A model generated the notes under the pieces. The model was given only the letters and a program-made list of their open reading frames with translations, was not told the DNA's origin and ran no database searches. A stretch of 64,000 nt of DNA, from positions 1-64,000 of the forward strand of contig NZ_QWVS01000012.1 of NCBI RefSeq assembly GCF_003570725.1, in the 5' to 3' direction. How positions within the stretch are numbered: the first letter of the stretch is position 1; the number at the start of each line of letters is the position of its first letter. The DNA is from Peribacillus asahii. GTDB taxonomy: Bacteria; Bacillota; Bacilli; Bacillales; DSM-1321. Shown in pieces: positions 9,262-20,279 of this stretch. A program made the translations under genes and the position numbers.

Positions 9262-12200
9262 TTACGTATTTCTTCTATATTTTCCGCCAACTTCATATAA
9301 AGCATGAGTAATTTGGCCAAGGCTTGCAACTTTAACCGTTTCCATAAGCTCTACGAAAAGATTTTCTCCATTTAACGCCGCTGCTTTTAGACGGTTGATT
9401 GCCTCATCATATTGAGGTTTATTTCTTTCTTGGAAAGCTCGAAGGTTTAAGATTTGACCTTCTTTTTCTTCGTACGTTGATCGAGCGATTTCCATATTGT
9501 CAATTTCTTCAAGAGAAGGAGGATTTGGATTCAAATACGTATTAACGCCGATGATCGGTAATTCTCCACTATGTTTCTTCATTTCATAAGTCATTGACTC
9601 TTCTTGAATTTTCCCACGTTGATACTGCGTTTCCATTGCTCCTAGAACGCCGCCGCGATCATTAATTCGATCGAACTCCTGAAGAACAGCTTCTTCCACT
9701 AGTTCTGTTAATTCATCTACAATAAATGCTCCTTGTAGCGGATTTTCATTTTTAGAAAGACCATGTTCTTTCGTAATGATCATTTGAATAGCCATAGCAC
9801 GTCTAACAGATTCTTCCGTTGGCGTTGTAATCGCTTCATCATAGGCATTTGTATGCAATGAGTTACAATTATCTTGAAGAGCCATTAACGCTTGTAAAGT
9901 TGTTCGAATGTCATTAAAATCGATTTCTTGAGCGTGTAGGGAGCGACCAGATGTTTGAACATGATACTTCAGCTTTTGGCTTCGTTCATTTGCTCCATAC
10001 TTATTACGCATTACCGTTGCCCAAATTCGGCGTGCCACACGCCCAATTACTGTATACTCCGGATCAAGTCCATTAGAGAAGAAGAACGATAAATTTGGTG
10101 CAAAGTCATCAATATTCATGCCTCTGCTCAAATAATATTCGACATATGTCAAACCATTTGCAAGCGTGAATGCAAGCTGAGAAATTGGATTCGCTCCAGC
10201 TTCTGCAATATGATAACCCGAAATGGATACTGAATAGTAATTTCTTACTTTATTATCAATAAAGTACTCTTGAATATCACCCATTAATTTCAACGCAAAC
10301 TCTGTAGAGAAGATACATGTATTTTGTCCTTGGTCTTCTTTTAGAATATCCGCTTGAACCGTTCCACGTACCGTTTGTAAAGTATATGCCTTCACCTCTG
10401 CATATTCTTTCTCAGTTAACTTACGATTTAGTTCTTGCTCTTTTTTCTCCACTTGTTGATGGATAGCTGTATTCATATACATCGCTAAAATAATCGGTGC
10501 AGGTCCGTTAATTGTCATTGATACGGATGTAGACGGATGACAAAGATCAAATCCAGCATACAGTTTTTTCATATCGTCTAACGTACAAACGTTAACACCG
10601 CTTTCCCCGATTTTCCCGAAGATATCCGGACGATAATCTGGATCTTCTCCATAAAGAGTCACGGAGTCAAAAGCCGTACTCAATCGCTTCGCATCATCAT
10701 CCTTTGATAAATAATGGAAACGGCGATTTGTTCGTTCAGGCGGCCCTTCTCCAGCAAATTGACGTTTTGGATCTTCTCCCTCGCGTTTGAACGGGAAAAC
10801 CCCAGCCGTATAAGGGAAAGAACCTGGTACATTTTCACGATAAACCCAACGTAAAATTTCGCCATAATCCTCATACTTTGGAAGTGAAACCTTTGGAATA
10901 GACAGACCTGAAAGACTTTTCGTTTGCAACTGTGTCACGATTTCCTTATCACGGACCTTCGTGACTAATTTCTCTCCTGCATACTGTTCTTTAAGCGCTT
11001 GCCATCCCGCTAAAATTTTCCTAGATTCGTTAGTTAATTGAGCGATCGCTTCTTCTTTCAATGCTTCAAGGGCAGCGATTACTCCTTCATTGTTCTCACG
11101 ATCTTGAACAGCTGCTATTGCACCTTCTAGTTGGAATACTTTTCGAGCAATTCTAGCTTGTTCTTCTGATTGCTTATGATATGAACGAACCGTTTCACTA
11201 ATTTCTCGTAAATAGTAACGACGATCTGTTGGAATAATCACGTCTTGCTTATGAACTTCCGCTTTCTTTGAAAAACGAGTGCTCCATTGTACACCTGTTT
11301 TCTCATTTAACTTTTCGATTAACGCAGCGAATAAGGCATTTGTTCCTTCGTCATTAAATTGAGAAGCAATTGTACCGTAAACAGGCATATCAGCTAAGTC
11401 ACGGTCAAATTCCTGACGACTTCTTTGATATTGCTTACGAACTTGGTTGCGCGCGTCTTCTGAACCTTTTCGTTCAAACTTATTAATAACAATTAAATCG
11501 GCATAATCAATCATATCGATTTTCTCTAACTGTGAAGGAGCTCCAAATTCGCTCGTCATCACATACATTGCTACATCACAAATCTCTGCAATTTCAGCAT
11601 CGCCTTGACCAATACCGCTCGTTTCTACGACGATTAAGTCAAATCCAGCTGCTTTTGTAACTGAAATGGCATCTTTAATAGCTAAAGAAAGCTCTGTTTT
11701 GGAGTTTCGAGTAGCTAAACTTCTCATATAAACGCGGTCTGAGAAAATGGCATTCATTCGAATTCTGTCACCAAGTAAAGCTCCGCCTGTTTTTTGCTTT
11801 GTCGGGTCAACCGAAAGAACGGCAACTCTTCGATTAGGTATTTCATTAAGGAAACGACGAATCAATTCATCTGTTAAGGAGCTTTTTCCTGCACCACCTG
11901 TCCCTGTAATACCGAGAACTGGAACCGCTTGCTCTGATGTCTTAATTTGTTCAAGGAGGCTCTCCGTTGTAGCCGCTGATTCACAAACAACATCAAACTT
12001 ATTCTCAGCAAAGGTAATAAATTGCGCAACTGCTTTTACATCGCCACTTAACAGCTCATCCAAACGATTTTGCAATGGCGATTGAACCGTTGGATAATCA
12101 CACTCCTGAAGCATTAAATTAATCATCCCTTGAAGGCCATACTCTCGCCCATCATCAGGTGAAAAAATTCTTGCAATTCCATAGTCATGCAATTCTTTAA

Positions 12201-12528
12201 TTTCACGAGGGATAATAACGCCTCCGCCACCCGCATAAATCCTAATATGCGATGCTCCCTTTTCCTTCAACAAATCATACATATATTTGAAATACTCAAC
12301 ATGTCCGCCTTGGTAAGAAGACATCGCAATTCCTTGTACATCCTCTTGAATTGCCGCATTGACTACTTCCTCAACAGAACGGTTATGACCTAGATGAATA
12401 ACTTCTACTCCGCTCGATTGTAAAATACGTCTCATAATATTAATCGATGCATCATGACCATCAAATAAACTAGATGCTGTAACAAAACGAATATGGTGCT
12501 TTGGTTTATATACCTCTACTTCACTCAT
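9262..12528 (-). CDS. icmF: Fused isobutyryl-CoA mutase IcmF (adenosylcobalamin-dependent)
   Basis: Interconverts isobutyryl-CoA and n-butyryl-CoA using adenosylcobalamin. The 1088-residue chain has three parts: an N-terminal B12-binding domain (about 10-145, with [11 protein letters not shown] supplying the lower-ligand His), a MeaI-type G-protein chaperone (about 170-420, P-loop [12 protein letters not shown]), and the TIM-barrel mutase domain (about 530-1088). [12 protein letters not shown] has Phe where methylmalonyl-CoA mutases have Tyr, as expected of IcmF. The ATG at 12528 follows AGGGGG. It is the last gene of a six-gene acyl-CoA operon; its cofactor is made by the locus at 46-64 kb. 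Confidence 0.95.
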   Translation of the reverse strand: MSEVEVYKPKHHIRFVTASSLFDGHDASINIMRRILQSSGVEVIHLGHNRSVEEVVNAAIQEDVQGIAMSSYQGGHVEYFKYMYDLLKEKGASHIRIYAGGGGVIIPREIKELHDYGIARIFSPDDGREYGLQGMINLMLQECDYPTVQSPLQNRLDELLSGDVKAVAQFITFAENKFDVVCESAATTESLLEQIKTSEQAVPVLGITGTGGAGKSSLTDELIRRFLNEIPNRRVAVLSVDPTKQKTGGALLGDRIRMNAIFSDRVYMRSLATRNSKTELSLAIKDAISVTKAAGFDLIVVETSGIGQGDAEIAEICDVAMYVMTSEFGAPSQLEKIDMIDYADLIVINKFERKGSEDARNQVRKQYQRSRQEFDRDLADMPVYGTIASQFNDEGTNALFAALIEKLNEKTGVQWSTRFSKKAEVHKQDVIIPTDRRYYLREISETVRSYHKQSEEQARIARKVFQLEGAIAAVQDRENNEGVIAALEALKEEAIAQLTNESRKILAGWQALKEQYAGEKLVTKVRDKEIVTQLQTKSLSGLSIPKVSLPKYEDYGEILRWVYRENVPGSFPYTAGVFPFKREGEDPKRQFAGEGPPERTNRRFHYLSKDDDAKRLSTAFDSVTLYGEDPDYRPDIFGKIGESGVNVCTLDDMKKLYAGFDLCHPSTSVSMTINGPAPIILAMYMNTAIHQQVEKKEQELNRKLTEKEYAEVKAYTLQTVRGTVQADILKEDQGQNTCIFSTEFALKLMGDIQEYFIDNKVRNYYSVSISGYHIAEAGANPISQLAFTLANGLTYVEYYLSRGMNIDDFAPNLSFFFSNGLDPEYTVIGRVARRIWATVMRNKYGANERSQKLKYHVQTSGRSLHAQEIDFNDIRTTLQALMALQDNCNSLHTNAYDEAITTPTEESVRRAMAIQMIITKEHGLSKNENPLQGAFIVDELTELVEEAVLQEFDRINDRGGVLGAMETQYQRGKIQEESMTYEMKKHSGELPIIGVNTYLNPNPPSLEEIDNMEIARSTYEEKEGQILNLRAFQERNKPQYDEAINRLKAAALNGENLFVELMETVKVASLGQITHALYEVGGKYRRNT

Positions 12529-12542
12529 AAGAATCCCCCTCA

Positions 12543-13190
12543 TTAAAATGTTTTAGATTCAACATCCCTCTTGTTCAATATGCCTTTTAATAATAGGTCA
12601 GTTTGAAGCTCAATGTACTCTTCTAGATTATATGTTTTATTCAATGCCCATCTGCGGAAGCTCCACATTTGCCCATGTACAAAAATGTTATGAGCCATGA
12701 GACATACTTCTTTTTCATTTAATTCAATTTCACCTTTGTCGACACATCGTTGAATCAGTTGCTCAAATATGGAGACCATTTCAATCTCCTTCTTTAATAC
12801 ATAAGATAAAGCATCTTTTGTCAGTGCTTTCACTTCTTGATACATAACAAGCACTTCATCCTGTCTTTCATCAATAGATTGATAGAAGTAAGCAATCGAT
12901 CGCTTTAATCCTTCAACTGTGCCGTCACTTTTATGAAATTCTTCTTGTAAATTTTCTTGAAACTGTTCATAAATATAATCACACACGAGATATAAGACAT
13001 CTTCCTTTGAGCGAATATATTCATAAAGAGTGCCAATACTAAACCCAGCTGCTTTAGCAATTTCTCGAGTAGTTGTTCGATGGAAGCCCTTTTCACGAAA
13101 AAGAGTTACAGCACCTTTAATCATTTGCTTCCGTCGCTTCTCGACAAGCCGCTCATCCTTAACAGATGCATGAACCTCTCTCTTCTCCAT
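12543..13190 (-). CDS. TetR/AcrR family regulator (FadR-like)
   Basis: 215-residue repressor with an N-terminal helix-turn-helix (about 20-66: [20 protein letters not shown], then [17 protein letters not shown]) and an all-helical ligand domain. It resembles the Bacillus fatty-acid repressor FadR/YsiA and probably senses an acyl-CoA. It is encoded inside the operon, between acdA and icmF, which suggests autoregulation through the palindromes at 17,711-17,730 and 20,103-20,120. The ATG follows AGGAGAGGAAGG. The ligand is inferred. Confidence 0.88.
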   Translation of the reverse strand: MEKREVHASVKDERLVEKRRKQMIKGAVTLFREKGFHRTTTREIAKAAGFSIGTLYEYIRSKEDVLYLVCDYIYEQFQENLQEEFHKSDGTVEGLKRSIAYFYQSIDERQDEVLVMYQEVKALTKDALSYVLKKEIEMVSIFEQLIQRCVDKGEIELNEKEVCLMAHNIFVHGQMWSFRRWALNKTYNLEEYIELQTDLLLKGILNKRDVESKTF

Positions 13191-13213
13191 CCTTCCTCTC
13201 CTTTATAAAAGGA

Positions 13214-13245
13214 GTTACCCGGCACTATACTTACAGCCGGATAAC
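13214..13245 (-). terminator. Intra-operon hairpin between acdA and the TetR gene
   Basis: GTTACCCGGC (13214-13223) and GCCGGATAAC (13236-13245) form a 10-bp stem with one G-U pair. On the minus strand it is followed by TCCTTTTAT. It could reduce read-through from the acyl-CoA genes into tetR-icmF. Confidence 0.4.
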
Positions 13246-13261
13246 CGCTCACCTATTTTAT

Positions 13262-14401
13262 TTATTTTGTTACCATTCTAGAGATAACAAGCTTTTGAAT
13301 TTCTTGTGTTCCCTCATAGATTTGAGTAATTTTCGCATCACGCATATAGCGCTCTACTGGATAATCTTTTGTATAACCATAACCGCCAAATACCTGAACA
13401 GCCTCTGTTGTTACTTTCATAGCTGTGTCACCTGCAAATAGCTTAGACATTGCAGATTCTTTCCCGTATGGTAGACCTTCAGATTCTAACCATGCAGCTT
13501 GGTATGTTAATAGTCTAGCTGCTTCAATGTTCGTTGCCATCTCTGCTAATTTGAAACCAATTCCTTGTTGAAGAGCAATTGGCTTTCCAAATTGAACACG
13601 CTCTTTCGCGTAATCTGTTGCAGCATCCATTGCGCCTTGTGCAATTCCAACTGCTTGAGCAGCAATTCCGTTACGACCGCCATCAAGTGTCATCATCGCA
13701 ATTTTGAAGCCTTCACCTTCTTGCCCTAGTAAGTTTTCTTTTGGTACACGGCAATCTTCAAAAATGATTTCTGTTGTTGGAGATGAACGAATACCTAATT
13801 TTTGTTCTTTTTTCCCTACGCTGAAACCTGGGAAATCTTTTTCAACGATAAATGCACTTGTTCCTCTTTGTTTAGATTCTGGATCTGTTAGTGCAAACAC
13901 TACATATGTATCGGCAATACCGCCATTTGTGATAAAGATTTTAGAGCCATTTAAAATATATTCATCACCAACTAGTTTAGCTGTTGTTCTCATACCGCCT
14001 GCATCTGAACCTGAACCTGGTTCTGTTAAACCGTAACCACCGATTTTTTCACCTTGAGCCATTGGACGTAAATATTTTTGTTTTTGTTCTTCTGAGCCAA
14101 ATTTATAAATCGGCCAACCTGCAAGTGATGTATGTGCAGATAGTGTAACACCTGTAGAAGCACATACTCTCGATAATTCTTCGATTGCAATACAGTATGC
14201 TAAATAGTCGCTGCCGATACCGCCGTACTGTTCCGGCCAAGGAATACCTGTTAAACCAAGCTCCGCCATTTTATCAAAAATTTCACGATCAAAACGCTCT
14301 TCTTCATCACGCTCAGCTGCTGTTGGAGCTACTTCGTTTAACGCAAAATCGCGAACCATTTTTCTAATCATTTCATGTTCTTCTGTTAATTTAAATTGCA
14401 T
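13262..14401 (-). CDS. acdA: Acyl-CoA dehydrogenase
   Basis: FAD enzyme making the first double bond in acyl-CoA oxidation, passing electrons to ETF. The 379 residues show the N-terminal helical domain, [19 protein letters not shown] and FITNGG at the FAD site, and the C-terminal catalytic Glu in [10 protein letters not shown]. The ATG at 14401 follows GGGGGAAC. It is highly similar to the adjacent paralogue at 14,429-15,559, so a tandem duplication is likely. It lies upstream of the TetR gene in the operon. Confidence 0.93.
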   Translation of the reverse strand: MQFKLTEEHEMIRKMVRDFALNEVAPTAAERDEEERFDREIFDKMAELGLTGIPWPEQYGGIGSDYLAYCIAIEELSRVCASTGVTLSAHTSLAGWPIYKFGSEEQKQKYLRPMAQGEKIGGYGLTEPGSGSDAGGMRTTAKLVGDEYILNGSKIFITNGGIADTYVVFALTDPESKQRGTSAFIVEKDFPGFSVGKKEQKLGIRSSPTTEIIFEDCRVPKENLLGQEGEGFKIAMMTLDGGRNGIAAQAVGIAQGAMDAATDYAKERVQFGKPIALQQGIGFKLAEMATNIEAARLLTYQAAWLESEGLPYGKESAMSKLFAGDTAMKVTTEAVQVFGGYGYTKDYPVERYMRDAKITQIYEGTQEIQKLVISRMVTK

Positions 14402-14428
14402 AGTCTGTTCCCCCAATAAATGTAGTTT

Positions 14429-15559
14429 TTATAGATGTTTACTAATAACTATTCGTTGAATTTCACTTGTTCCTTCATAAATCTCTGTTACTTTTGCATC
14501 CCGGAAGTAACGCTCCACAGGATATTCTTTCGTATATCCATAACCACCAAACACTTGAATAGCTTCAGTCGTCACTTCCACCGCTGTTTTAGAAGCAAAC
14601 AGTTTTGCCATCGAAGCTTGCTTGCTGCATGGCAGTCCTTGTGCACGTAAAGATGCAGCTTGATAAATTAGTAGTCTAGATGCTTCGATTGCTGTCGCCA
14701 TATCAGCCAGCTTAAAGCCAATGCCCTGCTGCATAGCAATTGGTTTCCCAAATTGAATGCGCTCTTTTGCATATTGCACAGCGTGTTGATAGGCTCCTTC
14801 GGCAATCCCAAGTGCCTGAGCAGCAATTCCAATTCGCCCGACATCGAGATTCGCCATGGCGATTTTAAACCCTTCGCCTTCTTGACCAAGCAAATTCGCT
14901 GCTGGGATTCGCATATCTTCAAACGATAATTGAAGAGTCCTCGAACCATGAAGTCCCATCTTATGCTCATCTTTACCGAAGATTAAACCAGGTGTTCCTT
15001 TCTCGACAATAAAGGCTGAAACTCCTTTACTGCCCTTGGATGGATCGGTTGAGGCAAAGACAATGTATACATCCGCTTCACCAGCGTTCGTAATAAATAC
15101 TTTCGAACCGTTAATGCGGTAATAATCCCCCTCCTTTACTGCTTTTGTTTTCAAACTTGCAGCATCTGAGCCTGCACTCGGTTCAGTTAAACAAAACGCG
15201 CCAAGCCATTCACCTGAAGCAAGTTTTGGTACATAGCGCTGCTTTTGCTCTTCCGTACCGAAATAAACAATTGGATTTGTACCAACTGACGTATGTACAG
15301 AGAGAATAACACCGATTGTTGGGCTTACTTTTGAGATTTCATGAATCGCAATAATATAGGACATAAAATCCATTTCAGCCCCGCCGTATTTCTCCGGGAT
15401 GGGAATACCCATCAAACCAAGCTCTCCCATTTTGTACAAAACCTCACGCGGAAATTCACCATTTTCCATGTTTGCTATAAATGGAGAAATATGTTCTTTA
15501 GCAAAATCACGGACCATATTCCGCATCATTTGTTGTTCTTCCGTAAATTGCAGTTTCAT
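14429..15559 (-). CDS. Acyl-CoA dehydrogenase (second copy, short-chain type)
   Basis: 376-residue paralogue of the neighbouring acdA, with [30 protein letters not shown] and the catalytic Glu in [15 protein letters not shown]. The ending resembles butyryl/isobutyryl-CoA dehydrogenases (MmgC/BcdA type). With thiolase, hydroxybutyryl-CoA dehydrogenase and IcmF in the same operon, a short- or branched-chain acyl-CoA is the likely substrate. The ATG at 15559 follows GGGAGGAA. Confidence 0.92.
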   Translation of the reverse strand: MKLQFTEEQQMMRNMVRDFAKEHISPFIANMENGEFPREVLYKMGELGLMGIPIPEKYGGAEMDFMSYIIAIHEISKVSPTIGVILSVHTSVGTNPIVYFGTEEQKQRYVPKLASGEWLGAFCLTEPSAGSDAASLKTKAVKEGDYYRINGSKVFITNAGEADVYIVFASTDPSKGSKGVSAFIVEKGTPGLIFGKDEHKMGLHGSRTLQLSFEDMRIPAANLLGQEGEGFKIAMANLDVGRIGIAAQALGIAEGAYQHAVQYAKERIQFGKPIAMQQGIGFKLADMATAIEASRLLIYQAASLRAQGLPCSKQASMAKLFASKTAVEVTTEAIQVFGGYGYTKEYPVERYFRDAKVTEIYEGTSEIQRIVISKHL

Positions 15560-15593
15560 GAATATTCCTCCCACTGAAAATCAAATGCAAGAC

Positions 15594-16445
15594 TTAGTTA
15601 TACTCGTAAAAGCCACGTCCTGATTTCTTGCCATACCAACCTGCTTTTACATATTTGCGCAGCAGTGGACATGGACGATATTTATCATCACCGAAGCCTT
15701 CGTGCAATGTTTCCATAATGTATAGACATGTATCTAAGCCAATAAAGTCAGCAAGCGTTAACGGTCCCATTGGATGATTCATCCCAAGTTTCATAACCTC
15801 ATCGATAGCCTCTTTTGTTGCTACTCCTTCATATAAGGCATAAATTGCTTCATTAATCATTGGCAGCAAAATACGGTTCGATACAAACCCAGGTGCATCG
15901 TTAACTTCTACCGGAGTCTTCCCTAATGATTTAGCCATTTCTTCAATTGCCACGTATACTTCATCAGCAGTTGCCAGACCGCGAATGATTTCTACCAACT
16001 TCATAACTGGAACTGGATTCATAAAATGCATACCAATCACCTGAGTCGGGCGCTTTGTTGCGGCTGCAATTTCTGTAATCGGTAATGATGATGTATTCGT
16101 TGCTAAAATAGCATGTTTCGGAGTGATTTGATCTAGCTCTGCAAACAACTTTGATTTAATTTCCATATTTTCTACAGCTGCTTCAATAACTAAATCAACA
16201 TCTGCTGCATTTTGCAGATCAGTAGATGGCGTTAATCTTGATAAAGTCGCATCTCGCAATTCTGCAGTAATCTTTTCCTTTTCTACTTGGCGAGCTAGGT
16301 TTTTTGTGATAGTAGCCAGACCTTTTTCTACAAAAGCTTCTTGTAAGTCGTGTAGAATAACCTGATAGCCACCCATTGCACATACTTGGGCGATACCTGA
16401 ACCCATTTGCCCCGCTCCAATGACCATTATTCTTTTAATTGCCAT
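15594..16445 (-). CDS. hbd: 3-hydroxybutyryl-CoA dehydrogenase
   Basis: NAD(P)-dependent dehydrogenase interconverting 3-hydroxybutyryl-CoA and acetoacetyl-CoA. The 283 residues have a Rossmann GAGQMGSG at 10-17, [11 protein letters not shown], the catalytic His in [13 protein letters not shown], and the C-terminal [15 protein letters not shown]. Single-domain length fits the Hbd/MmgB family. It lies between thiolase and acyl-CoA dehydrogenase, and the ATG follows GGAGG. Confidence 0.94.
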   Translation of the reverse strand: MAIKRIMVIGAGQMGSGIAQVCAMGGYQVILHDLQEAFVEKGLATITKNLARQVEKEKITAELRDATLSRLTPSTDLQNAADVDLVIEAAVENMEIKSKLFAELDQITPKHAILATNTSSLPITEIAAATKRPTQVIGMHFMNPVPVMKLVEIIRGLATADEVYVAIEEMAKSLGKTPVEVNDAPGFVSNRILLPMINEAIYALYEGVATKEAIDEVMKLGMNHPMGPLTLADFIGLDTCLYIMETLHEGFGDDKYRPCPLLRKYVKAGWYGKKSGRGFYEYN

Positions 16446-16474
16446 AACTGTATGCCTCCATTATTAATAATCCA

Positions 16475-17665
16475 TTAATCTTGTTTTGGTACTTCAATTA
16501 AAACAGCATCACCTTGGCCGCCACCGCTGCAAATCGCCGCAATTCCTAATCCGCCGCCACGACGCTTTAGTTCATGCATCAGGGTGATAATAATTCTGGC
16601 GCCACTTGCTCCAATCGGGTGTCCTAGCGCAACAGCCCCTCCATTGACATTTACTTTCTCTGGATTGACCTTTGCAATCTCCTCAGTAATCAGTGCCACT
16701 GCTGCAAAGGCTTCATTGACCTCAAACAAGTCAATTTCCTCTAAAGATTTTCCTGTTTTCTCTAATAGTTTATTGATGACATGGCCCGGTGCTTTTGGGA
16801 AATCCTTCGCTTCCATTGATAGCTCAGCATGACCAACAATATAAGCAAAAGGTATTTTTCCTTCTTTTATTGCACGTTCTTCACTCATCAATACAAGAGC
16901 ACCAGCTCCATCATTTACGCTTGGAGCGTTCCCTGCTGTAATCGTTCCTTCTTTATTAAATGCCGGTGCTAATTTAGCTAAAACTTCAAGTGAAGTATCC
17001 TTTCTAGGTGACTCATCTTTTTCAATCAAAATCGGTTGGCCTTTGCGGACCGGAACTTCAACAGGTACAATTTCTTCTGCAAAAATACCGCTTTCTATAG
17101 CCTCAATTGCTTTTTGATGGCTGCGATATGCCCATTCATCCTGAGCCTCGCGGGATAGCTTGAATTCCTCTGCTGATTGGTCTCCATACGTCCCCATAGA
17201 TACACCCGTAAAGCTGCAGCTTAATCCGTCATGAGTCATTGAATCTTTTAACTCAGCATCACCCATACGTAAACCCCATCTTGCTTTTGGAATGAAGTAC
17301 GGAGCATTGCTCATCGATTCCATACCGCCTGCCACAATCACTTCCTCATCCCCAGAGCGAATAATTTGATCGGCTAATGTAACACTTCGAAGTCCCGAGG
17401 CACACACTTTATTAATCGTCTCTGTTTTAATATCCCAAGGAAGGCCCGCAGCACGAGCAGCTTGACGAGAAGGAATTTGGCCTTGCCCTGCCTGTAATAC
17501 ATTTCCCATAATAACTTCATCTACTTGATCAAACGGTACACCCGATCTCTCAAGTGCTTCTTTAATTACAATTCCGCCAAGTTCTGAAGCCTTTAAACTG
17601 CCTAATCCACCGTTAAACTTTCCAATTGGTGTTCGAACTCCACTCACAATGACTGTTCTACCCAT
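16475..17665 (-). CDS. thlA: Acetyl-CoA acetyltransferase (thiolase)
   Basis: Condenses or cleaves acetoacetyl-CoA. The 396 residues have the nucleophile in [11 protein letters not shown] (about residue 88), [11 protein letters not shown], and [10 protein letters not shown] near the end, the three thiolase signatures. The ATG at 17665 has GGAGGGG ten bases upstream; the in-frame ATG at 17674 abuts that site and is unlikely. First gene of the operon; a FadR-like palindrome lies 46-65 bases upstream. Confidence 0.94.
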   Translation of the reverse strand: MGRTVIVSGVRTPIGKFNGGLGSLKASELGGIVIKEALERSGVPFDQVDEVIMGNVLQAGQGQIPSRQAARAAGLPWDIKTETINKVCASGLRSVTLADQIIRSGDEEVIVAGGMESMSNAPYFIPKARWGLRMGDAELKDSMTHDGLSCSFTGVSMGTYGDQSAEEFKLSREAQDEWAYRSHQKAIEAIESGIFAEEIVPVEVPVRKGQPILIEKDESPRKDTSLEVLAKLAPAFNKEGTITAGNAPSVNDGAGALVLMSEERAIKEGKIPFAYIVGHAELSMEAKDFPKAPGHVINKLLEKTGKSLEEIDLFEVNEAFAAVALITEEIAKVNPEKVNVNGGAVALGHPIGASGARIIITLMHELKRRGGGLGIAAICSGGGQGDAVLIEVPKQD

Positions 17666-17710
17666 TAAAATCATTCCCCTCCGAAATATTATAAAGATTC
17701 CGAAAACTAA

Positions 17711-17730
17711 TTGACTGAACGCTCGCTCAA
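17711..17730 (-). promoter_or_regulatory. Candidate TetR/FadR-type operator upstream of the thiolase operon
   Basis: TTGACTGAACGCTCGCTCAA is an imperfect palindrome sharing TGA-TGA/TCA spacing with the better site at 20,103. TATAAT with TCTT upstream lies about 25-30 bases downstream on the minus strand, so the operator would cover the -35 area. Confidence 0.55.
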
Positions 17731-17812
17731 AACGACATCATAAAAAATGGGCCTATACGTCTTTCATTACACCTTCAACATACATTGCAATCTGATAGAT
17801 TATTAGTAGTTG

Positions 17813-17854
17813 GTAGATACCTGCCTCAATAGACCATCGAAGCAGGTATTCTAC
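17813..17854 (-). terminator. Hairpin terminator of fadF
   Basis: GTAGATACCTGCCTC (17813-17827) pairs with GAAGCAGGTATTCTAC (17839-17854) with one bulge and one mismatch. It lies just after the fadF stop. No strong U-tract follows. Confidence 0.55.
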
Positions 17855-17857
17855 TGT

Positions 17858-19990
17858 TTAAGAAACTAAAATTGTGGAGTCACCAATGATGGATTTTTCT
17901 AATAATTCTGCTACATCATACGTTTTTACATTTTCTTCGACTTCTTTTGCTTTTGTTCCATCAGATAACATGGTTAAACAGAATGGACATCCAGAGCTAA
18001 TAACTGATGGATTAACTGCTAAAGCCTGCTCAGTACGAGCAACGTTAATACGGTGTCCTGTTTCTTCTTCCATCCACATTAAACCGCCGCCTGCACCACA
18101 GCACATACCTGTTTCACGTTTCCGCTCCATTTCAACAAGCGTAACACCTGGAATCGATTTTAAAATCTCCCTTGGCGGGTCATAGACCTCATTGTAACGA
18201 CCTAAGTAACAAGAATCATGGAATGTAATCTTCTCATTTACTTCATACTTCGGTACAAGTTTCCCTTCTTGAACAAGCTTCGCTAATAGTTCAGTATGAT
18301 GATAGACTTCTGCCTCTAAGCCGAAATCCGGGTACTCATTTTTGAAAATATTAAAGGCATGAGGATCAATCGTTACGATTTTCTTCACTTCATTCTTCTC
18401 AAACTCAGCAATATTATTGCCTGCAAGTTCTTGGAATAAGAACTCGTTTCCTAAACGGCGTGGAGTATCACCTGAGTTTTTCTCTTTATTTCCCAAAATA
18501 GCAAACTTTACTCCCGCTTCATTTAGTAGTTTCGCAAAAGAAAGGGCAATCTTTTGACTGCGGCTATCGTAAGAGCCCATAGAGCCAACCCAGAATAAAT
18601 ATTCGAATTCTTCGCCAGCTTTTTTCGCTTCTTTCACAGTCGGTACATGAACATCGTCACGAAGCTCTCTCCAGTCTTCTTTTTCCTTACGGTTTAAGCC
18701 CCACGGATTCCCTTGACGCTCGATGTTTGTCATCGCACGCTGTGCATCTGGATCTAACTTACCTTCCGTTAACACTAGATAACGACGCATATCAATGATC
18801 TTATCTACATGCTCATTCATAACAGGACATTGGTCCTCACAGTTTCGGCATGTTGTACATGACCAAAGCTCTTCTTCTGTAATAACCTCACCAATTAAGC
18901 TTCTCGAATATACTTCTGCTGTTGCAGCTGATTCTTGAGCGCCAATTGAATTTGCTGCCGCTGCTGCCAATTGATTTCCTTCTGCGTTTCCAAAAACAAA
19001 AGTCGGAACCCACGGCTGTTTACCTGTTACAACAGCTCCTGTGTTCGTTAAATGATCACGCATTTTAACAATGATATCCATCGGAGACAGCATTTTGCCT
19101 GTTCCTGTTGCTGGACACATATTTGTACAGCGCCCGCATTCTACACAAGCATATAAATCAACAAGTTGAAGTTGCGTAAAATCTTCGATGCGTTTCGCAC
19201 CATAATAAACTTCCGCTTCTTCATTCTCTGGTTCTTCCTCAAAATTAATCGCTTTCAACTTTCCTGGATTATCTAAACGATTCAAATATACATTCAACGG
19301 TCCAGCAATCAAATGGAAGTGCTTAGATTGTGGAATATATACTAGGAACGTTAGAATAATAAGCAGATGCAACCACCAAGCTATGTAGAAAACTGTAATA
19401 GCCGCCGTTTCACTCATCCATCCAAACAGAAAAGAAATACTGGAAGCAACCGGTTCAGACCATGCAGCTTCATGCCCATGCCAGATCATTGCCATTCCAT
19501 TTCCTAGTAAAACTGTAATCATAATTCCCATGATAAAAATAACAACTAAGCCTGATTTCAACCCTCGTTTTAAACGAACTAGCTTTTCAATATAACGACG
19601 ATAAAAAGCAGCAAAAATAGCGATAAGCACTGCTAGCGTAACAATCTCTTCAAAGAAAGTGAAAATTGGATACACAGGCCCCAATGGCAAATGAGCCCCT
19701 GGCTTAATTCCTTTAATAATGAAATCAATCGCGCCAAATTGAACAAGAATAAATCCATAGAAAAGAAAAAGATGAATGATTCCACTCTTTTTATCCTTGA
19801 ATAGCTTTTTTTGCCCGAAAACGTTGATTTTAACTTTTTCGAGTCGTTCTTTTACACGATTGTCAAATTCTACCTTCTTACCGAGCTTCACATAAGCTGT
19901 TCGTGTCTTTAACAAGTAGACAAACAAACTTACCCCGTAAGCGGTTACAAGTAGAGTAGCAATTAAGTTAATCCACAGTAAGCCATTCAT
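17858..19990 (-). CDS. fadF: Membrane Fe-S oxidoreductase FadF (YwjF)
   Basis: Likely carries electrons from acyl-CoA dehydrogenase/ETF to menaquinone. The 710 residues have an N-terminal membrane part with several helices (about 1-230, NarI-like), two [4Fe-4S] motifs CVECGRCTNMCP and CTTCRNCEDQCP, and two C-terminal CCG (HdrD-like) domains with DSCYLG, MCCGAGGG and SGCPFCLTM. Start at 19990: GGCGGAG lies 7 bases upstream; a longer ORF would read through the promoter. Separate promoter with a FadR-like operator between its -35 and -10 boxes. Confidence 0.93.
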   Translation of the reverse strand: MNGLLWINLIATLLVTAYGVSLFVYLLKTRTAYVKLGKKVEFDNRVKERLEKVKINVFGQKKLFKDKKSGIIHLFLFYGFILVQFGAIDFIIKGIKPGAHLPLGPVYPIFTFFEEIVTLAVLIAIFAAFYRRYIEKLVRLKRGLKSGLVVIFIMGIMITVLLGNGMAMIWHGHEAAWSEPVASSISFLFGWMSETAAITVFYIAWWLHLLIILTFLVYIPQSKHFHLIAGPLNVYLNRLDNPGKLKAINFEEEPENEEAEVYYGAKRIEDFTQLQLVDLYACVECGRCTNMCPATGTGKMLSPMDIIVKMRDHLTNTGAVVTGKQPWVPTFVFGNAEGNQLAAAAANSIGAQESAATAEVYSRSLIGEVITEEELWSCTTCRNCEDQCPVMNEHVDKIIDMRRYLVLTEGKLDPDAQRAMTNIERQGNPWGLNRKEKEDWRELRDDVHVPTVKEAKKAGEEFEYLFWVGSMGSYDSRSQKIALSFAKLLNEAGVKFAILGNKEKNSGDTPRRLGNEFLFQELAGNNIAEFEKNEVKKIVTIDPHAFNIFKNEYPDFGLEAEVYHHTELLAKLVQEGKLVPKYEVNEKITFHDSCYLGRYNEVYDPPREILKSIPGVTLVEMERKRETGMCCGAGGGLMWMEEETGHRINVARTEQALAVNPSVISSGCPFCLTMLSDGTKAKEVEENVKTYDVAELLEKSIIGDSTILVS

Positions 19991-20093
19991 TTCTACACTC
20001 CGCCCCCTTTTGCATATTTTAAATGATTTAAAAATACCATATATTCTGTTTTTTTGTATAATTGGTATTTTTAAGAAATTATATGTTACCTCT

Positions 20094-20121
20094 ATTATAT
20101 AATGAATGAGCATTCAGTCAA
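20094..20121 (-). promoter_or_regulatory. fadF promoter with embedded FadR-like operator
   Basis: TTGACT (20116-20121), 16-base spacer, TATAAT (20094-20099). The palindrome TGAATGAGCATTCA with the extension GTCA (20103-20120) fills the spacer. It matches 16 of 18 positions of the B. subtilis FadR consensus TGAATGAnTAnTCATTCA as I remember it. Confidence 0.75.
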
Positions 20122-20279
20122 TCACTTTTTTGAATTTTTTACATATTTTTCTTTGGTTAGGAAATGGGTTTTTTGAAGAAAATGAAGAAACAAGGGGTAA
20201 ATCGGCGTTCTTCATACTTTGAGCTTCACCTACATTAAAGGATTATTGGAACATAAAAATTAGTTAAAAAGGGGAAATA

